From NCBI RefSeq assembly GCF_001684975.1, contig NZ_MAYH01000034.1:310001-374000 (forward strand): a stretch of 64,000 nt of DNA, read 5' to 3'. The stretch's first letter is position 1; the number at the start of each line of letters is the position of its first letter. The DNA comes from Chryseobacterium artocarpi. Lineage in GTDB: Bacteria; Bacteroidota; Bacteroidia; Flavobacteriales; Weeksellaceae. Both the position numbers and the translations under genes were made by a program. Positions 46,748 through 56,995 of this stretch are shown here, one piece after another. The notes beneath the pieces are model-generated. The model searched no databases and was not told the origin of the DNA. It was given only the letters and a program-made list of their open reading frames with translations.

Positions 46748-47749
46748 ATGAGTAACATTGATGATAAGAAAAAAGCACTCGCGTTAGTGCTTGACAAGCT
46801 AGATAAAACATACGGAAAAGGAACAGTAATGACTTTAGGCGATGAGTCTATTGACAATACGATAGAAGTAATTCCTTCCGGATCTTTAGGATTAGATATT
46901 GCATTAGGTATAGGAGGATATCCAAAAGGAAGAATCATTGAAATCTATGGACCTGAATCTTCTGGTAAAACAACATTAACTCTTCACGCTATTGCTGAAG
47001 CTCAAAAAGCCGGAGGTATTGCTGCATTCATTGATGCTGAGCACGCTTTCGACAGAACATATGCTGCAAAATTAGGAATCGATTTGGAAAACCTTATCAT
47101 TTCTCAGCCAGACAACGGTGAGCAGGCACTAGAAATTGCTGACAATCTTATCCGTTCAGGAGCAATTGATATTGTAGTTATTGACTCTGTAGCAGCGCTT
47201 ACTCCGAAAGCTGAGATCGAAGGAGAAATGGGAGATTCTAAAATGGGTCTTCACGCAAGATTGATGTCTCAGGCATTAAGAAAACTTACGGCTACTATTT
47301 CAAGAACGAAGTGTACGGTGATTTTCATTAACCAGTTGAGAGAAAAAATCGGGGTAATGTTCGGAAATCCAGAAACGACTACCGGAGGTAACGCTCTTAA
47401 ATTCTATGCTTCTGTAAGAATTGATATCAGAAAGGCAAGTGCACCAATCAAACAAGGTGACGAAGCTATCGGAAGCCGTGTGAAAGTGAAAATTGTGAAG
47501 AACAAAGTGGCTCCACCGTTCAAACAGGCAGAATTCGACATCATGTATGGTGAAGGGGTTTCTAAAGTAGGAGAAATTCTAGATGCAGCTGTTGACATGG
47601 GAATCGTGAAGAAAAGTGGTTCTTGGTTCAGCTACGAAGAAACTAAACTTGGTCAGGGACGTGATGCTGTAAAAGATGTTTTAAGAGATAATCCTGATCT
47701 TTCTGAGGAATTGGAAAACAAGATCAAGGAAGAGTTGAAAAATAAATAG
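46748..47749 (+). CDS. recA: Recombinase A
   Basis: 333 residues. Walker [11 protein letters not shown] at 68-77, [15 protein letters not shown], the catalytic Glu region, [20 protein letters not shown] (Walker B and loop L1), [20 protein letters not shown] (loop L2) and [15 protein letters not shown]. It forms ATP-dependent filaments on single-stranded DNA for homologous recombination. In many bacteria it also triggers LexA self-cleavage. Monocistronic: its own promoter element upstream and a hairpin after the stop. Confidence 0.99.
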   Translation: MSNIDDKKKALALVLDKLDKTYGKGTVMTLGDESIDNTIEVIPSGSLGLDIALGIGGYPKGRIIEIYGPESSGKTTLTLHAIAEAQKAGGIAAFIDAEHAFDRTYAAKLGIDLENLIISQPDNGEQALEIADNLIRSGAIDIVVIDSVAALTPKAEIEGEMGDSKMGLHARLMSQALRKLTATISRTKCTVIFINQLREKIGVMFGNPETTTGGNALKFYASVRIDIRKASAPIKQGDEAIGSRVKVKIVKNKVAPPFKQAEFDIMYGEGVSKVGEILDAAVDMGIVKKSGSWFSYEETKLGQGRDAVKDVLRDNPDLSEELENKIKEELKNK

Positions 47750-47769
47750 TTTTTCCAATAAAATATAGA

Positions 47770-47797
47770 AAAGGCAGTCTTAGGATTGTCTTTTTTT
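47770..47797 (+). terminator. Terminator after recA
   Basis: A 10-bp stem with G-T pairs (AAAGGCAGTC / GATTGTCTTT) and a seven-T tail, 20 bp after the recA stop. Confidence 0.7.
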
Positions 47798-47828
47798 ATT
47801 TACACCTATTTATACTTCTTTAAAACAA

Positions 47829-47862
47829 AAAACGAGATTATTCTAATGAACAATCTCGTTTT
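47829..47862 (-). terminator. Terminator of the 477-aa gene
   Basis: An 11-bp stem AAAACGAGATT / AATCTCGTTTT with a 12-nt loop. On the minus strand it is followed by T-rich sequence and lies 19 bp past the stop at 47881. Confidence 0.75.
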
Positions 47863-47880
47863 AATATTATATTTTTAACC

Positions 47881-49314
47881 TTATTCTGCAATTTTCCCTT
47901 GTAGCTGTAGCGCTCCGGTAACTTTCATTCCTTTGGTTAAAGTTTCAAATCTCATATTTTCTTTATTAACAAAAGCATCAATGGTAAAGAAATCCTCCAT
48001 TTCGTGAGTGATCAGTTTCAGTTTCAGAATATATCCTTTAAGACTTCCATCTTCAAGCAATTCTGTTTCTTTGAAATCTACTACTGTACCAATGAAGTCA
48101 AAACATGCATAATTTGGAAGATCATTACTTGGGGCATATGTTGTAAAATCTTCACTCATTTTTGTCCCATCAGCCAAATCAAAATTCTGTTGAACATCTA
48201 ATATGAAAACAATTCCACTTAAATTAATCTTCAAATGTGGCTGCGTTAAATACGTATTTTTGTTTTCTGCATAATCCGTTGCAAAATACCAAACTCCAAA
48301 AGTTTCTCTCGCTGGTCCTGCAACAATTGCTTCCAGATCACCTGCATTCTCCCATTCTCTGATTGATCTGGTTTCAAAATCCAAAGTATACTCTGTTTTT
48401 ACTTCCGGATATATTGTACTAAGTTCTTCGGTTAAGACAGTTTTAAATTTCACATCTTTGAAATCGGTTTTACTTGTCGGATTTTCAATGGACGGATCAT
48501 TAACCGTAGACTGCAATAAAAGAGTTTGTAAATAATTAGAATAATCTTTACTCTGGAAGTTTGTATGTCCGAAAATTCCACTCCATGTATTAACAAGGTT
48601 GTGAACATTCGATTTTCTGATGATAATTCCTGCTTCATTAGTCATTTCAGGAGCTTTAATTCCTTCCACATTCTGGAAATAATTTTTACCGTCAATTAAT
48701 TGAGTATTCATGATCTCATTATTTTCATCATGAGAAAATTCTGCAAATCCTTTATAGCTGATATTGCCGTTTTCAAGAATATAAGGAATTCCTGTCTGTG
48801 CCTTATCCTCACCTTTAAAGTGATAAGCTAATGAAATCGCTTTAAACTCTTCTTCTCTCGTTGCAGGATTGTGATTCCCGTTATTATCAAACTGAGAGTG
48901 ATATAAGATCACATAAGACTTTATTTTCCCTTCCTGAAGTTCGTTTTCAAACTTCTCTTCCATTTTTCTGATTCCTTCGTAGATCGGTAGTGCATACGCA
49001 TCTTCTGTTACCATATACACGAATCCTTCTACTTCACCGTTTTCTTTCTCAAAAGCTGAAATAGGCGTATACTCACCTCTTAGCTGAAGAGCAATGGAGT
49101 GTACGATATACTCGTTATAAATCTTTAGCTTTTCATATGCCTCACTCACTTTATTTTCCTGGGTAGATTGTACTGGGATTTCGGATATAGTCTCTACCAC
49201 TTCCTCCACTACTGTTTCTACTTCTTTCTCCTCAGGCATTTCATATTGCTGCACCGGAGTATTGACATTTCCCTGTCTGTTGTCTTTCTTCTTAAAAAAA
49301 TCAAAGATTCCCAT
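47881..49314 (-). CDS. Conserved cytoplasmic protein of unknown function, 477 aa
   Basis: No signal peptide and no membrane helix. It starts MGIFDFFKKKDNRQ, a short amphipathic opening seen in many cytosolic proteins. Then comes an acidic Glu/Val-rich low-complexity linker (about 25-50) and a mixed alpha/beta body from 55 onward with blocks YNEYIVHSIALQLRGEYTP, GIIIRKSNVHNLVNTWSGIF and GPARETFGVWYFATDYAEN. I do not recognise the family. The gene is isolated between two terminators, so it is probably transcribed alone. Confidence 0.75.
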   Translation of the reverse strand: MGIFDFFKKKDNRQGNVNTPVQQYEMPEEKEVETVVEEVVETISEIPVQSTQENKVSEAYEKLKIYNEYIVHSIALQLRGEYTPISAFEKENGEVEGFVYMVTEDAYALPIYEGIRKMEEKFENELQEGKIKSYVILYHSQFDNNGNHNPATREEEFKAISLAYHFKGEDKAQTGIPYILENGNISYKGFAEFSHDENNEIMNTQLIDGKNYFQNVEGIKAPEMTNEAGIIIRKSNVHNLVNTWSGIFGHTNFQSKDYSNYLQTLLLQSTVNDPSIENPTSKTDFKDVKFKTVLTEELSTIYPEVKTEYTLDFETRSIREWENAGDLEAIVAGPARETFGVWYFATDYAENKNTYLTQPHLKINLSGIVFILDVQQNFDLADGTKMSEDFTTYAPSNDLPNYACFDFIGTVVDFKETELLEDGSLKGYILKLKLITHEMEDFFTIDAFVNKENMRFETLTKGMKVTGALQLQGKIAE

Positions 49315-49419
49315 AGTATTATTAAAATTGGCGGTAAATATAATAAAAGCTCACAATAGACCCATCATAAAAAAATGCCATTGTGTCAGCTGTATTTTTA
49401 AAGAAATATTATAAAGCAA

Positions 49420-49448
49420 AATCGGCGGAGCCTTTGGCTCCGCCGATT
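49420..49448. terminator. GC-rich bidirectional terminator
   Basis: A perfect 13-bp stem AATCGGCGGAGCC / GGCTCCGCCGATT with a TTT loop. It is unusually GC-rich for this genome. It lies 6 bp past the stop of the S9 peptidase gene (minus strand). Confidence 0.85.
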
Positions 49449-49453
49449 CTTTA

Positions 49454-52348
49454 TTAATTAGGCTTATCATCTGTTAATTCAAATCCCCAATCCTTTCCTT
49501 TCTGGACTGCCGGAATACCTTTAGTCATCCATAGCGGAGCTTTAGCACCTTTAAGATAATAATCAAAAAACTGCTGTTCGCGAATTTGGATATCTTTTCT
49601 GTTCTGGCGTTTTACAAGGTTATGATCATCCCCATTATAGTTGAGAAGCCATGCAGGTTTTCCAAGACGGCGTAATGCAGTAAACATTTCGATTCCCTGA
49701 TACCATGGCACTGCTCCATCTTTATCATTACTCATAATAACTACCGGAGTTTTTACCTGATTAATTGTAAAGAGCGGTGAGTTCTTAATATAAAGTTCAG
49801 GTGCCTCCCATAAGTTCTTCCCTAATCTACTTTGTGATTTTTCATACTGAAACTGTCTGTTCATTCCTGATGTCCATCGAATTCCTCCGTAGGCAGAGGT
49901 CATGTTTACCACAGGTGCACCACTCCATGCAGCAGCATACATATTTGTATGAGCAATAAGATATGCCACCTGATAACCACCCCAGCTTTGTCCCTGAATT
50001 CCGATTTTAGTACCATCTACCCATGAGTTTTGCTTTAGTTTTTCAACTCCTGAATTAATATATTCCATTGCAGATTCTCCCGGGAAACCATCTGTATAAG
50101 AAATATCAGGTGTAAAAACCAAATATCCATTACTCACAAAATAAGAAATATTTAATCTTGAGGGTGTTGGAGCAGGTGCTACATAACGGTTCAGATTATC
50201 CGAAAGTTTTTCATAGAAATAAACAATCATAGGGTATTTTTTATTCGGGTCGAAATCTTCCGGTTTGTATAAAATTCCTGTGGATGTATTTCCTTTTGGT
50301 GTTGTCCAGTTTACTAATTCATCAGTACCCCAATTATAAAGTTTTTGCTGTGAATTTGTATCACTCAGTTTTTGTTGGTTTAAGAAATCTGATGTTGCAA
50401 AGATATTCGGAGAAGCTGTGTAAGATTCTTTTACTAAAATATATTCCTCAGCATTTTTTGCCTTTTGAAGAGTACGATAGCCCCATACATCTTCCATCTG
50501 AATTTTTACAGGATCTCCATTCGACTGAATAGCTGTTTTGAAAATTCCATTTGCTTTGGTTGTATTGTCAAACGCTGATAAATAAATAGAAGATTTTCTG
50601 TTTAAGCTTTTAATATCTTTATCAAGCATGTAGGTATCAAACGTTATTTTATTTTTACGCCCGAATCCATTTGTGATATTTCTTGGCTTTTTTGAACCGT
50701 TTAAGAAAAACTCCCAAAGGTCATAACGATCTCTTATAATTACAGACTCATCATTATCCGTCCAGGATGCAATTCCATAAGAACCCGGCAAATCTGGCAT
50801 ATCAAACTCTTCATCTACAAAAGAAACAGGCAACCCATTACTCAATGGTGATGTTTGTTTTGTTTTCACATTATAACTTAGCCATTGTCCTTTTTCTCTG
50901 TCAAAGATTACAACAAATTTTCCGAGTGGAGATACCGCAACTGCTCCATCCAGATTTTTAGTAATTTCGGTTCTGTCTCCTGTCTTATTATCAATCAGGA
51001 AGTAGGTTTTCTTTGTGGAACCTTCCCATTGTGAGGAGATACGGTTATTTACGCTCGTAATACCAATCGCAAATTCAGCATTTCCTTCATTTGCCAAACG
51101 TAATGTATCCAAATCTTCTCCATCAATATTTCTAAAGAAATCCGGTTTTTCCGTTTGCATTACAGCAGCATAAGATTTTTTCAAATCATTTTTCAACTTT
51201 TGTAGCTGTACTGTTTGCAAATAATCATCTTTATAATTCCAGATGTCTACCACAGCATGATCATTCGCTATCATTGCTGTATCTTTTGCAACAGGTCTCG
51301 GGGCAACTCCAAAATAAAGCTGTTTCCCGTTTTTACTAAATATTGGGAAACGGTTTTCAGAAATCACCCAGTTCTTTTTCATCTGAGCATTTTCATTGGT
51401 TACAATTTCCTTTTTCTTTGTTTTAAAATTAAAGTAATACAGCTCATACAGCTTTACCAAATCATTCTGTGCAGAAGAAGTTCCCACAAAAGCGAGTTGA
51501 TCTCCTATTTCATCAAAAGACAACTGTGAAAAATCACCTTCCATTTCAGAAATTTTATTGACAGTTCCTTTTTGAAGATCTACTACCTGTACGGACTGAA
51601 GCGCATATTTCTTTGGCTTTGATTTATCGGTATCTTTCTTATCTTCAGATTTGTCATCTTTAGAATCCTTTCCTTCTTTTTTATCCTTTTTCTCTTCCGG
51701 CTTTTTAGTCACAAAAACAAGTTGTTTCCCATTTTTACTGAACTCATAACGAACAACATTATCATACGTAGTACTTTTCCCATCTAGAAGATTTCGAACG
51801 ACTAATTGTAATGGTTTTGCATTCTTATCATCTTCTTTATTTTCGTCACCGTCTTCTTTATCGGAAGCACTATCAGAAGATTTGTCTTTTATATTTTCGA
51901 GAAGATAAGCAATATAAGAACCTGCTTTTTCAGGAGTTTTAAATGATTTTACATTAGGAATTTTCTCTGTTTTATCATTTGAGAAATCAACTATTGCAAG
52001 GCTGTCTTTTGTTAATTTATTTTTTTTAAGCTTCTTATCTTTTACGGCTTTTATATCTTTATACTCAGGGCGAATCTGAAAAACAGCAAATCTGGAATCT
52101 TCAGTGAAATCCATTTTTGTGGCTCTTGCAAAATTCTTTGATGTTTTATTTTTAACGGAATATAAAATAAGATTAGGATTTCCTTCCTGAACATCAACAG
52201 AATAGGCTATCCATTTTCCGTCATTAGAGATTTTTCTTGCGCCAATATTTTGCCAATTGTCATAAACAGAATGGTCTAAAGGCTTTTTCTGTCCATATAT
52301 CCAACAGGTCATGATGAGCAGAATAAAAACTGTACACTTCAACTTCAT
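49454..52348 (-). CDS. Secreted S9 family prolyl-oligopeptidase-type peptidase
   Basis: 964 residues from the ATG at 52348, which opens a signal peptide (KCTVFILLIMTCWIYGQ); an upstream ATG at 52417 would hide it. Residues 30-680 form a WD-like beta-propeller with a charged low-complexity stretch rich in Lys, Asp and Glu (about 150-260). The C-terminal alpha/beta hydrolase contains the nucleophile in GQSWGGYQVAYL, the Asp in VIMSNDKDGAVPW and the His in NGDDHNLVKR, so the triad is complete. It should be a periplasmic or surface serine peptidase acting on peptides. The charged propeller insert is longer than usual. Confidence 0.92.
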   Translation of the reverse strand: MKLKCTVFILLIMTCWIYGQKKPLDHSVYDNWQNIGARKISNDGKWIAYSVDVQEGNPNLILYSVKNKTSKNFARATKMDFTEDSRFAVFQIRPEYKDIKAVKDKKLKKNKLTKDSLAIVDFSNDKTEKIPNVKSFKTPEKAGSYIAYLLENIKDKSSDSASDKEDGDENKEDDKNAKPLQLVVRNLLDGKSTTYDNVVRYEFSKNGKQLVFVTKKPEEKKDKKEGKDSKDDKSEDKKDTDKSKPKKYALQSVQVVDLQKGTVNKISEMEGDFSQLSFDEIGDQLAFVGTSSAQNDLVKLYELYYFNFKTKKKEIVTNENAQMKKNWVISENRFPIFSKNGKQLYFGVAPRPVAKDTAMIANDHAVVDIWNYKDDYLQTVQLQKLKNDLKKSYAAVMQTEKPDFFRNIDGEDLDTLRLANEGNAEFAIGITSVNNRISSQWEGSTKKTYFLIDNKTGDRTEITKNLDGAVAVSPLGKFVVIFDREKGQWLSYNVKTKQTSPLSNGLPVSFVDEEFDMPDLPGSYGIASWTDNDESVIIRDRYDLWEFFLNGSKKPRNITNGFGRKNKITFDTYMLDKDIKSLNRKSSIYLSAFDNTTKANGIFKTAIQSNGDPVKIQMEDVWGYRTLQKAKNAEEYILVKESYTASPNIFATSDFLNQQKLSDTNSQQKLYNWGTDELVNWTTPKGNTSTGILYKPEDFDPNKKYPMIVYFYEKLSDNLNRYVAPAPTPSRLNISYFVSNGYLVFTPDISYTDGFPGESAMEYINSGVEKLKQNSWVDGTKIGIQGQSWGGYQVAYLIAHTNMYAAAWSGAPVVNMTSAYGGIRWTSGMNRQFQYEKSQSRLGKNLWEAPELYIKNSPLFTINQVKTPVVIMSNDKDGAVPWYQGIEMFTALRRLGKPAWLLNYNGDDHNLVKRQNRKDIQIREQQFFDYYLKGAKAPLWMTKGIPAVQKGKDWGFELTDDKPN

Positions 52349-52505
52349 TTTTATTATTTTTTTTAAAGGATTAAAAGTATGATATTTCTTTGATAAACCT
52401 ACGCGAATTTGGTTCAATCTTAATCAAAAAAATGTCATTCTGTCACATTCCTTCAAGTGGTATTTTTTTTGAGAAATATTTGAAAATTAAAAAATCTAAA
52501 ATATT

Positions 52506-54398
52506 ATGACTAAAGGAAATATTAATGTATCAGTGGAAAACATTTTCCCACTTATTAAAAAATTTCTTTACAGTGACCACGAAATATTCTTAAGAGAACT
52601 GATCTCCAACGCTACTGATGCTACTTTAAAATTAAAGCATTTAACGGGCATCGGAGAAGCAAAAGTTGAATACGGAAACCCAAAACTTGAGGTTAAAATT
52701 GATAAAGAACAGAAAACTTTACGCATTATCGATCAGGGGATCGGTATGACAGGTGAAGAGGTAGAAAAATATATCAATCAGGTTGCTTTTTCTGGAGCTG
52801 AAGAATTCCTTGAAAAATATAAGGATACGGCGAAAGATTCAGGAATCATCGGACATTTTGGTCTTGGTTTCTACTCTGCATTTATGGTAGCTGAAAAGGT
52901 AGAAATTCTTACAAAATCTTATAAAGATGAACCAGCTGTAAGATGGATCTGCGACGGAAGCCCGGAATTCACACTTGAGGAAACTACTGATAAAACAGAT
53001 AGAGGAACTGAAATTATCCTTCACATTGCAGAAGATTCTGTAGAGTTTTTAGAGGAAGGAAAAATCCGTGAATTGTTATTAAAGTATAATAAATTCATGC
53101 CTGTTCCTATTAAATTTGGAACCAAAACCCATACACTTCCTTTACCTGAAGATGCACCAGAAGATGCTGTTGCAGAAACTGAAGAAGTAGACAATATTAT
53201 CAATAATCCTACACCAGCATGGACAATCGCACCAAGCGACCTTACCAATGAGGATTATATGAAGTTCTATCACGAGCTTTATCCGATGCAGTTTGAAGAA
53301 CCATTATTCCACATTCACCTGAATGTAGATTATCCATTCAACCTAACCGGAGTTTTATTCTTCCCTAAACTGAGTAATAATTTAAATATTGATAAGGATA
53401 AAATTCAGTTGTACCAAAATCAGGTATTCGTAACGGATGAGGTAAAAGGTATCGTACCAGATTTCCTAATGCTTTTAAGAGGTGTGATTGATTCTCCGGA
53501 TATTCCGTTGAACGTTTCCCGTTCTTACCTTCAGGCAGATGGTGCCGTAAAGAAAATTTCTTCTTACATCACGAAGAAAGTTGCGGATAAAATGTCTTCA
53601 TTGATCAATGAAAACCGTGAAGATTATGAACAAAAGTGGAACGACATCAAAATAGTAATTGAGTACGGAATCATTACGGAAGAAAAATTTGCTGAAAAAG
53701 CAGATAAATTCACATTATATCCAACAACAGACGGAAAATATTTCCTTTGGAATGAATTGATTGAGAAAATCACTCCTTCACAAACCGATAAAGATGGTAA
53801 ACTCGTAGTTCTGTATGCTACCAATGCTGATGAACAACACAGTTATATTCAATCTGCAAAAGATAAAGGTTATGAAGTTCTACTACTAGACTCTCCTATT
53901 ATTCCACACGTGATCCAGAAGCTGGAAACTTCAAAAGAAAATATTTCATTTGCAAGGGTAGATGCTGATCACATTAATAATCTGATCAAGAAGGATGAAC
54001 CTGTCATTTCAAAATTAACTGAAACTGAGAAGGAATCTTTAAAGAAAAACGTAGAAGAAGCTATTCAGGATACTAAATTCACTATACAACTTGAAGATCT
54101 TGACAGCAAAGATGCTCCGTTTACCATTACCCAACCTGAGTTTATGAGAAGAATGAAGGAAATGCAGGCTACCGGCGGTGGCGGGATGTTCGGAATGGGA
54201 AGTTTCCCGGAAATGTACAATCTGGTTGTGAATTCCAATAGTGATCTTTCTAATCAGATTTTAAAAACTGAGAATCCTGAGGAAAAAGAAAGCTTAATCA
54301 AATATGCTTTGGATCTTGCCAAGTTATCTCAAAACTTACTGAAAGGTAAAGACCTTACAGATTTTATACAGAGAAGCTATAAGCAACTTGAAAAATAA
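52506..54398 (+). CDS. htpG: Molecular chaperone HtpG (Hsp90)
   Basis: 630 residues. N-terminal GHKL ATPase: FLRELISNATDATLKL, IIDQGIGMTGEEVEKYI, GIIGHFGLGFYSAFMVA and DRGTEIILH. The middle domain holds FNLTGVLFFPKLSNNLNID and the Arg-containing LPLNVSRSYLQ. The C-terminal dimerisation domain ends without a MEEVD tail, as expected for bacteria. It folds client proteins using ATP. Divergent from the S9 peptidase gene and followed by a terminator. No CIRCE-like inverted repeat was found upstream. Confidence 0.97.
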   Translation: MTKGNINVSVENIFPLIKKFLYSDHEIFLRELISNATDATLKLKHLTGIGEAKVEYGNPKLEVKIDKEQKTLRIIDQGIGMTGEEVEKYINQVAFSGAEEFLEKYKDTAKDSGIIGHFGLGFYSAFMVAEKVEILTKSYKDEPAVRWICDGSPEFTLEETTDKTDRGTEIILHIAEDSVEFLEEGKIRELLLKYNKFMPVPIKFGTKTHTLPLPEDAPEDAVAETEEVDNIINNPTPAWTIAPSDLTNEDYMKFYHELYPMQFEEPLFHIHLNVDYPFNLTGVLFFPKLSNNLNIDKDKIQLYQNQVFVTDEVKGIVPDFLMLLRGVIDSPDIPLNVSRSYLQADGAVKKISSYITKKVADKMSSLINENREDYEQKWNDIKIVIEYGIITEEKFAEKADKFTLYPTTDGKYFLWNELIEKITPSQTDKDGKLVVLYATNADEQHSYIQSAKDKGYEVLLLDSPIIPHVIQKLETSKENISFARVDADHINNLIKKDEPVISKLTETEKESLKKNVEEAIQDTKFTIQLEDLDSKDAPFTITQPEFMRRMKEMQATGGGGMFGMGSFPEMYNLVVNSNSDLSNQILKTENPEEKESLIKYALDLAKLSQNLLKGKDLTDFIQRSYKQLEK

Positions 54399-54406
54399 TA
54401 TACCGA

Positions 54407-54437
54407 AGGCTGTTTCATTTTGAAGCAGTCTTTTTTT
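54407..54437 (+). terminator. Terminator after htpG
   Basis: An 11-bp stem AGGCTGTTTCA / TGAAGCAGTCT with a TTT loop and a T tail, 9 bp after the stop. Confidence 0.85.
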
Positions 54438-54460
54438 ATACAGTGAAGTTGGGAAATGCT

Positions 54461-54700
54461 AAGACGCAAGTTTTTGTATACAAATAACAATTTAATACAC
54501 AATAATTTACCTCAGATAAAATTGTATAATGCTAAATATTGCTACGAATTCACGAATATTTTTTCCACATGTACCCCCCTCCTATGTTGTAAAAAGTAAC
54601 CCATATAGGAACAGAGAATATAATGGTTATATATATTAGTATTAATAAAAATATTCGTGAATTCGTGGCAAAAAAAGAGAGTGTATGCTGAAAATATTTG
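54461..54700. repeat. Dispersed intergenic repeat, copy R4 (palindromic)
   Basis: Modules: AAGACGCAAG, GATAAAATTGTATAATGCT, GCTACGAATTCACGAATATT (54541-54560), a central CCTATGTTGT / ACCCATATAGG region, then AATATTCGTGAATTCGTGGC (54650-54669). Together they form an imperfect palindrome of about 240 bp filling most of the 520-bp gap between htpG and the XRE gene. 54701-54918 is AT-rich and contains no gene. Confidence 0.7.
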
Positions 54701-54918
54701 ATCTTATTGAGTCTTAAAAATATCCTTACACAGGAAAACTCATCACTCACTTATCTTTTCTAATAATCTAAAAATCATCAACAGCTCATTTAAATAACCT
54801 GAATATTATAAACCTGTTCCTTCTTTTTCTATTAATCTTCATTCTATCATCCTATATTTTATTCATTTTCTATTGTATAACTTATCCTTTTTTGCCATTT
54901 TTGTATAAAATGTAGGTC

Positions 54919-55329
54919 ATGCAAAAAGAAAAATTACGCGTCATCAGAAAGCAAAAAGGCTATACTCAACAGCAGGTAGCTGATTTTATTGCAACAGATG
55001 TATCCAATTACAGCAGAAAAGAAAGCGGTGATGTAAGGATCGTAAAAGATGAATGGGACAAACTTGCCCGTTTTTTGAATGTACCTATTGAAGATATTTA
55101 TGAAGAGGAGGAAGCTACAGTAGTGGTTAATAATGATCATCCTGTATTTAATGATAGATCTTCTTCTGCGGGAGTAATTACTACTCAGAATAACTATGAT
55201 AATATTCCAGGAACCATCATTGAACATCTACAAAACTATATTTCTTTATTAAAAGAGGAAAATGAAAGATTAAAAGAGGAATTAAAAGGGTTTCAAAGTT
55301 CTTCAAGTCCTTCAAGGGCTAAGAAATAA
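54919..55329 (+). CDS. XRE family helix-turn-helix regulator
   Basis: 136 residues. A Cro/C1-type helix-turn-helix (residues 5-60: LRVIRKQKGYTQQQVADFIA, NYSRKESGDVRIVKDEWDKL, FLNVPIEDIYEEEE) is followed by a flexible linker and a C-terminal coiled coil (IEHLQNYISLLKEENERLKE), probably for oligomerisation. Such small XRE proteins occur widely in Flavobacteriia as stand-alone regulators. It has no partner toxin or phage genes beside it. A solo terminator follows. Confidence 0.88.
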   Translation: MQKEKLRVIRKQKGYTQQQVADFIATDVSNYSRKESGDVRIVKDEWDKLARFLNVPIEDIYEEEEATVVVNNDHPVFNDRSSSAGVITTQNNYDNIPGTIIEHLQNYISLLKEENERLKEELKGFQSSSSPSRAKK

Positions 55330-55355
55330 CCTGGATTTAAATCCACATAAAAGTA

Positions 55356-55390
55356 AAAAGAATCCAGCGGCTTTGTCGCTGGATTCTTTT
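55356..55390. terminator. Bidirectional terminator
   Basis: A 14-bp stem AAAAGAATCCAGCG / CGCTGGATTCTTTT with a 7-nt loop, between the convergent XRE gene and the T9SS gene. Confidence 0.9.
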
Positions 55391-55393
55391 ATA

Positions 55394-56896
55394 TTATTCC
55401 TTAATAATTTTATAGATTTTTATTCCTTCGGAAGTCTGTAATTTAAAGATATAAACTCCTTTTGTAAAAGATGAAATATCAATTTTCTTTTCTTTTGATC
55501 TTTTTAGAAACTGTCCAGTTGAAGTAAAGATTTCTATATTTTCTATTTTTGTATTGGTTTCAATGTTTATAAAATTAGAAGTTGGATTTGGATAAATATT
55601 TGCCTGCTTACTTCCAATTTCATGGGTTGATAAAACAGCTTCGGGATATAATTTAAAAATCCAACTATCCTCCCATTCTGTATTTTTTCCTGACCCTACC
55701 AAATCTCCATTCACAGATTGTGTACTCCCTGCAACAACGATACTTCCGTCAGTATTCTGTACAAAATTCATAGCCTCATCATAAAAGGATCCTCCCCAGC
55801 ATCTCTTCCATAGAATATTTCCTAATCGGTCAAACTTCACTAACCAAATATCAGATGCACCATGATACCCACTTTCATATACCGTTTTATTACCATTCCA
55901 TACAACTCCTAATGTAATATAATTGTTATCTGTAGATTTTATAATTTTGCCCATATTATAATATTCTGCATATTCACTTCCAATCTTTTTCTGCCATATA
56001 ATATTGCCATCAAAGTCAGTTTTGAAAAGCCAAAAATCATTATCAGCATCAGTAGCAATACCAGCTAAATCTCCATCCATAGATCCTGCCTGTCCCCAAA
56101 ATACATAACCATCAACATCTTTAACAAAATCAGTAGCAGACTCCCATCCAGAGCCACCATACGTTTTTTGAGACAGTAAATTTCCTGAAGGGTCTAACTT
56201 GAACATCCATATATCTCGTCCTCCATGATTATTAGTAACTGTTCCATCATTAGATCTTGTATCAGCAAAAATGATATAATTATTGTCTGGAGTTGTACCT
56301 ATTCTGGCACCCAAATCATCGGCAGTACCACCATATGTCTTAGACCAAACTAAATCTCCATTTAAAGTAATTTTGTTAACTCTGATATCTGAAAAACCAC
56401 CATTTAATATTCCTCCAAGCAAAATATATCCGTCTGCAACAGGTAGTATATCATAAAGACCTTCTCCAAAATAAAACTTTTTCCAAATAAAATTTCCCAT
56501 CCCATCCATTTTAAAAACCCACATCTTTTCAGAATCATAATGACCAGACATATCGCCATCTGTAGATTTTGTAGTACCAATAATCATAAAATTACCATCT
56601 GCTAGCTTGATAATTTTCCTACCATAATCTACACTGGATCCGCCAATAATTTTACTCCAGACTGGGTTCCCATTTGCATCAATCTTGTTAATTACACAAT
56701 CATAATTAGATCCGGGTACTGTATTTGTTTGTCCTATTGAGATATATCCACCATCAGAAGTTTGGGTAATATCATTGGTTCGAGTATGGAATCCTATTGT
56801 TGCTGTTACTTTTTGCCATTCCATAGTTGGAGCTGTTTGGGCATAGAAAAGACAACACTTTACAGTGATTAAGAGTAATAGTAGAGTTTTTTTCAT
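55394..56896 (-). CDS. Secreted T9SS protein with repeated GG-x-DY/TSDGD blades
   Basis: 500 residues with a signal peptide (LLLITVKCCLFYAQ). The mature protein has about six repeats of 55-65 residues, each with a W-x-K, a GG(S/T)xxD and a GxTxSxDGD block (for example IGGSSVDYGRKI, TYGGTADDLGARI, GGSFYDEAMNF; TTKSTDGDMSG, DTRSNDGTV, STQSVNGDLVG). This is consistent with a beta-propeller. The last 80 residues are a T9SS type A sorting domain (NIYPNPTSNFINI, FTKGVYIFKL). Function is unknown; surface-exposed or released. Confidence 0.88.
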   Translation of the reverse strand: MKKTLLLLLITVKCCLFYAQTAPTMEWQKVTATIGFHTRTNDITQTSDGGYISIGQTNTVPGSNYDCVINKIDANGNPVWSKIIGGSSVDYGRKIIKLADGNFMIIGTTKSTDGDMSGHYDSEKMWVFKMDGMGNFIWKKFYFGEGLYDILPVADGYILLGGILNGGFSDIRVNKITLNGDLVWSKTYGGTADDLGARIGTTPDNNYIIFADTRSNDGTVTNNHGGRDIWMFKLDPSGNLLSQKTYGGSGWESATDFVKDVDGYVFWGQAGSMDGDLAGIATDADNDFWLFKTDFDGNIIWQKKIGSEYAEYYNMGKIIKSTDNNYITLGVVWNGNKTVYESGYHGASDIWLVKFDRLGNILWKRCWGGSFYDEAMNFVQNTDGSIVVAGSTQSVNGDLVGSGKNTEWEDSWIFKLYPEAVLSTHEIGSKQANIYPNPTSNFINIETNTKIENIEIFTSTGQFLKRSKEKKIDISSFTKGVYIFKLQTSEGIKIYKIIKE

Positions 56897-56995
56897 GGTT
56901 TTGTTATAAAATATTTAAATAATATATTTATTTACAAAGTTAACCAGATATATTATTAAAACAAATCCAATAATTATTTTATGAAATTGGGATAA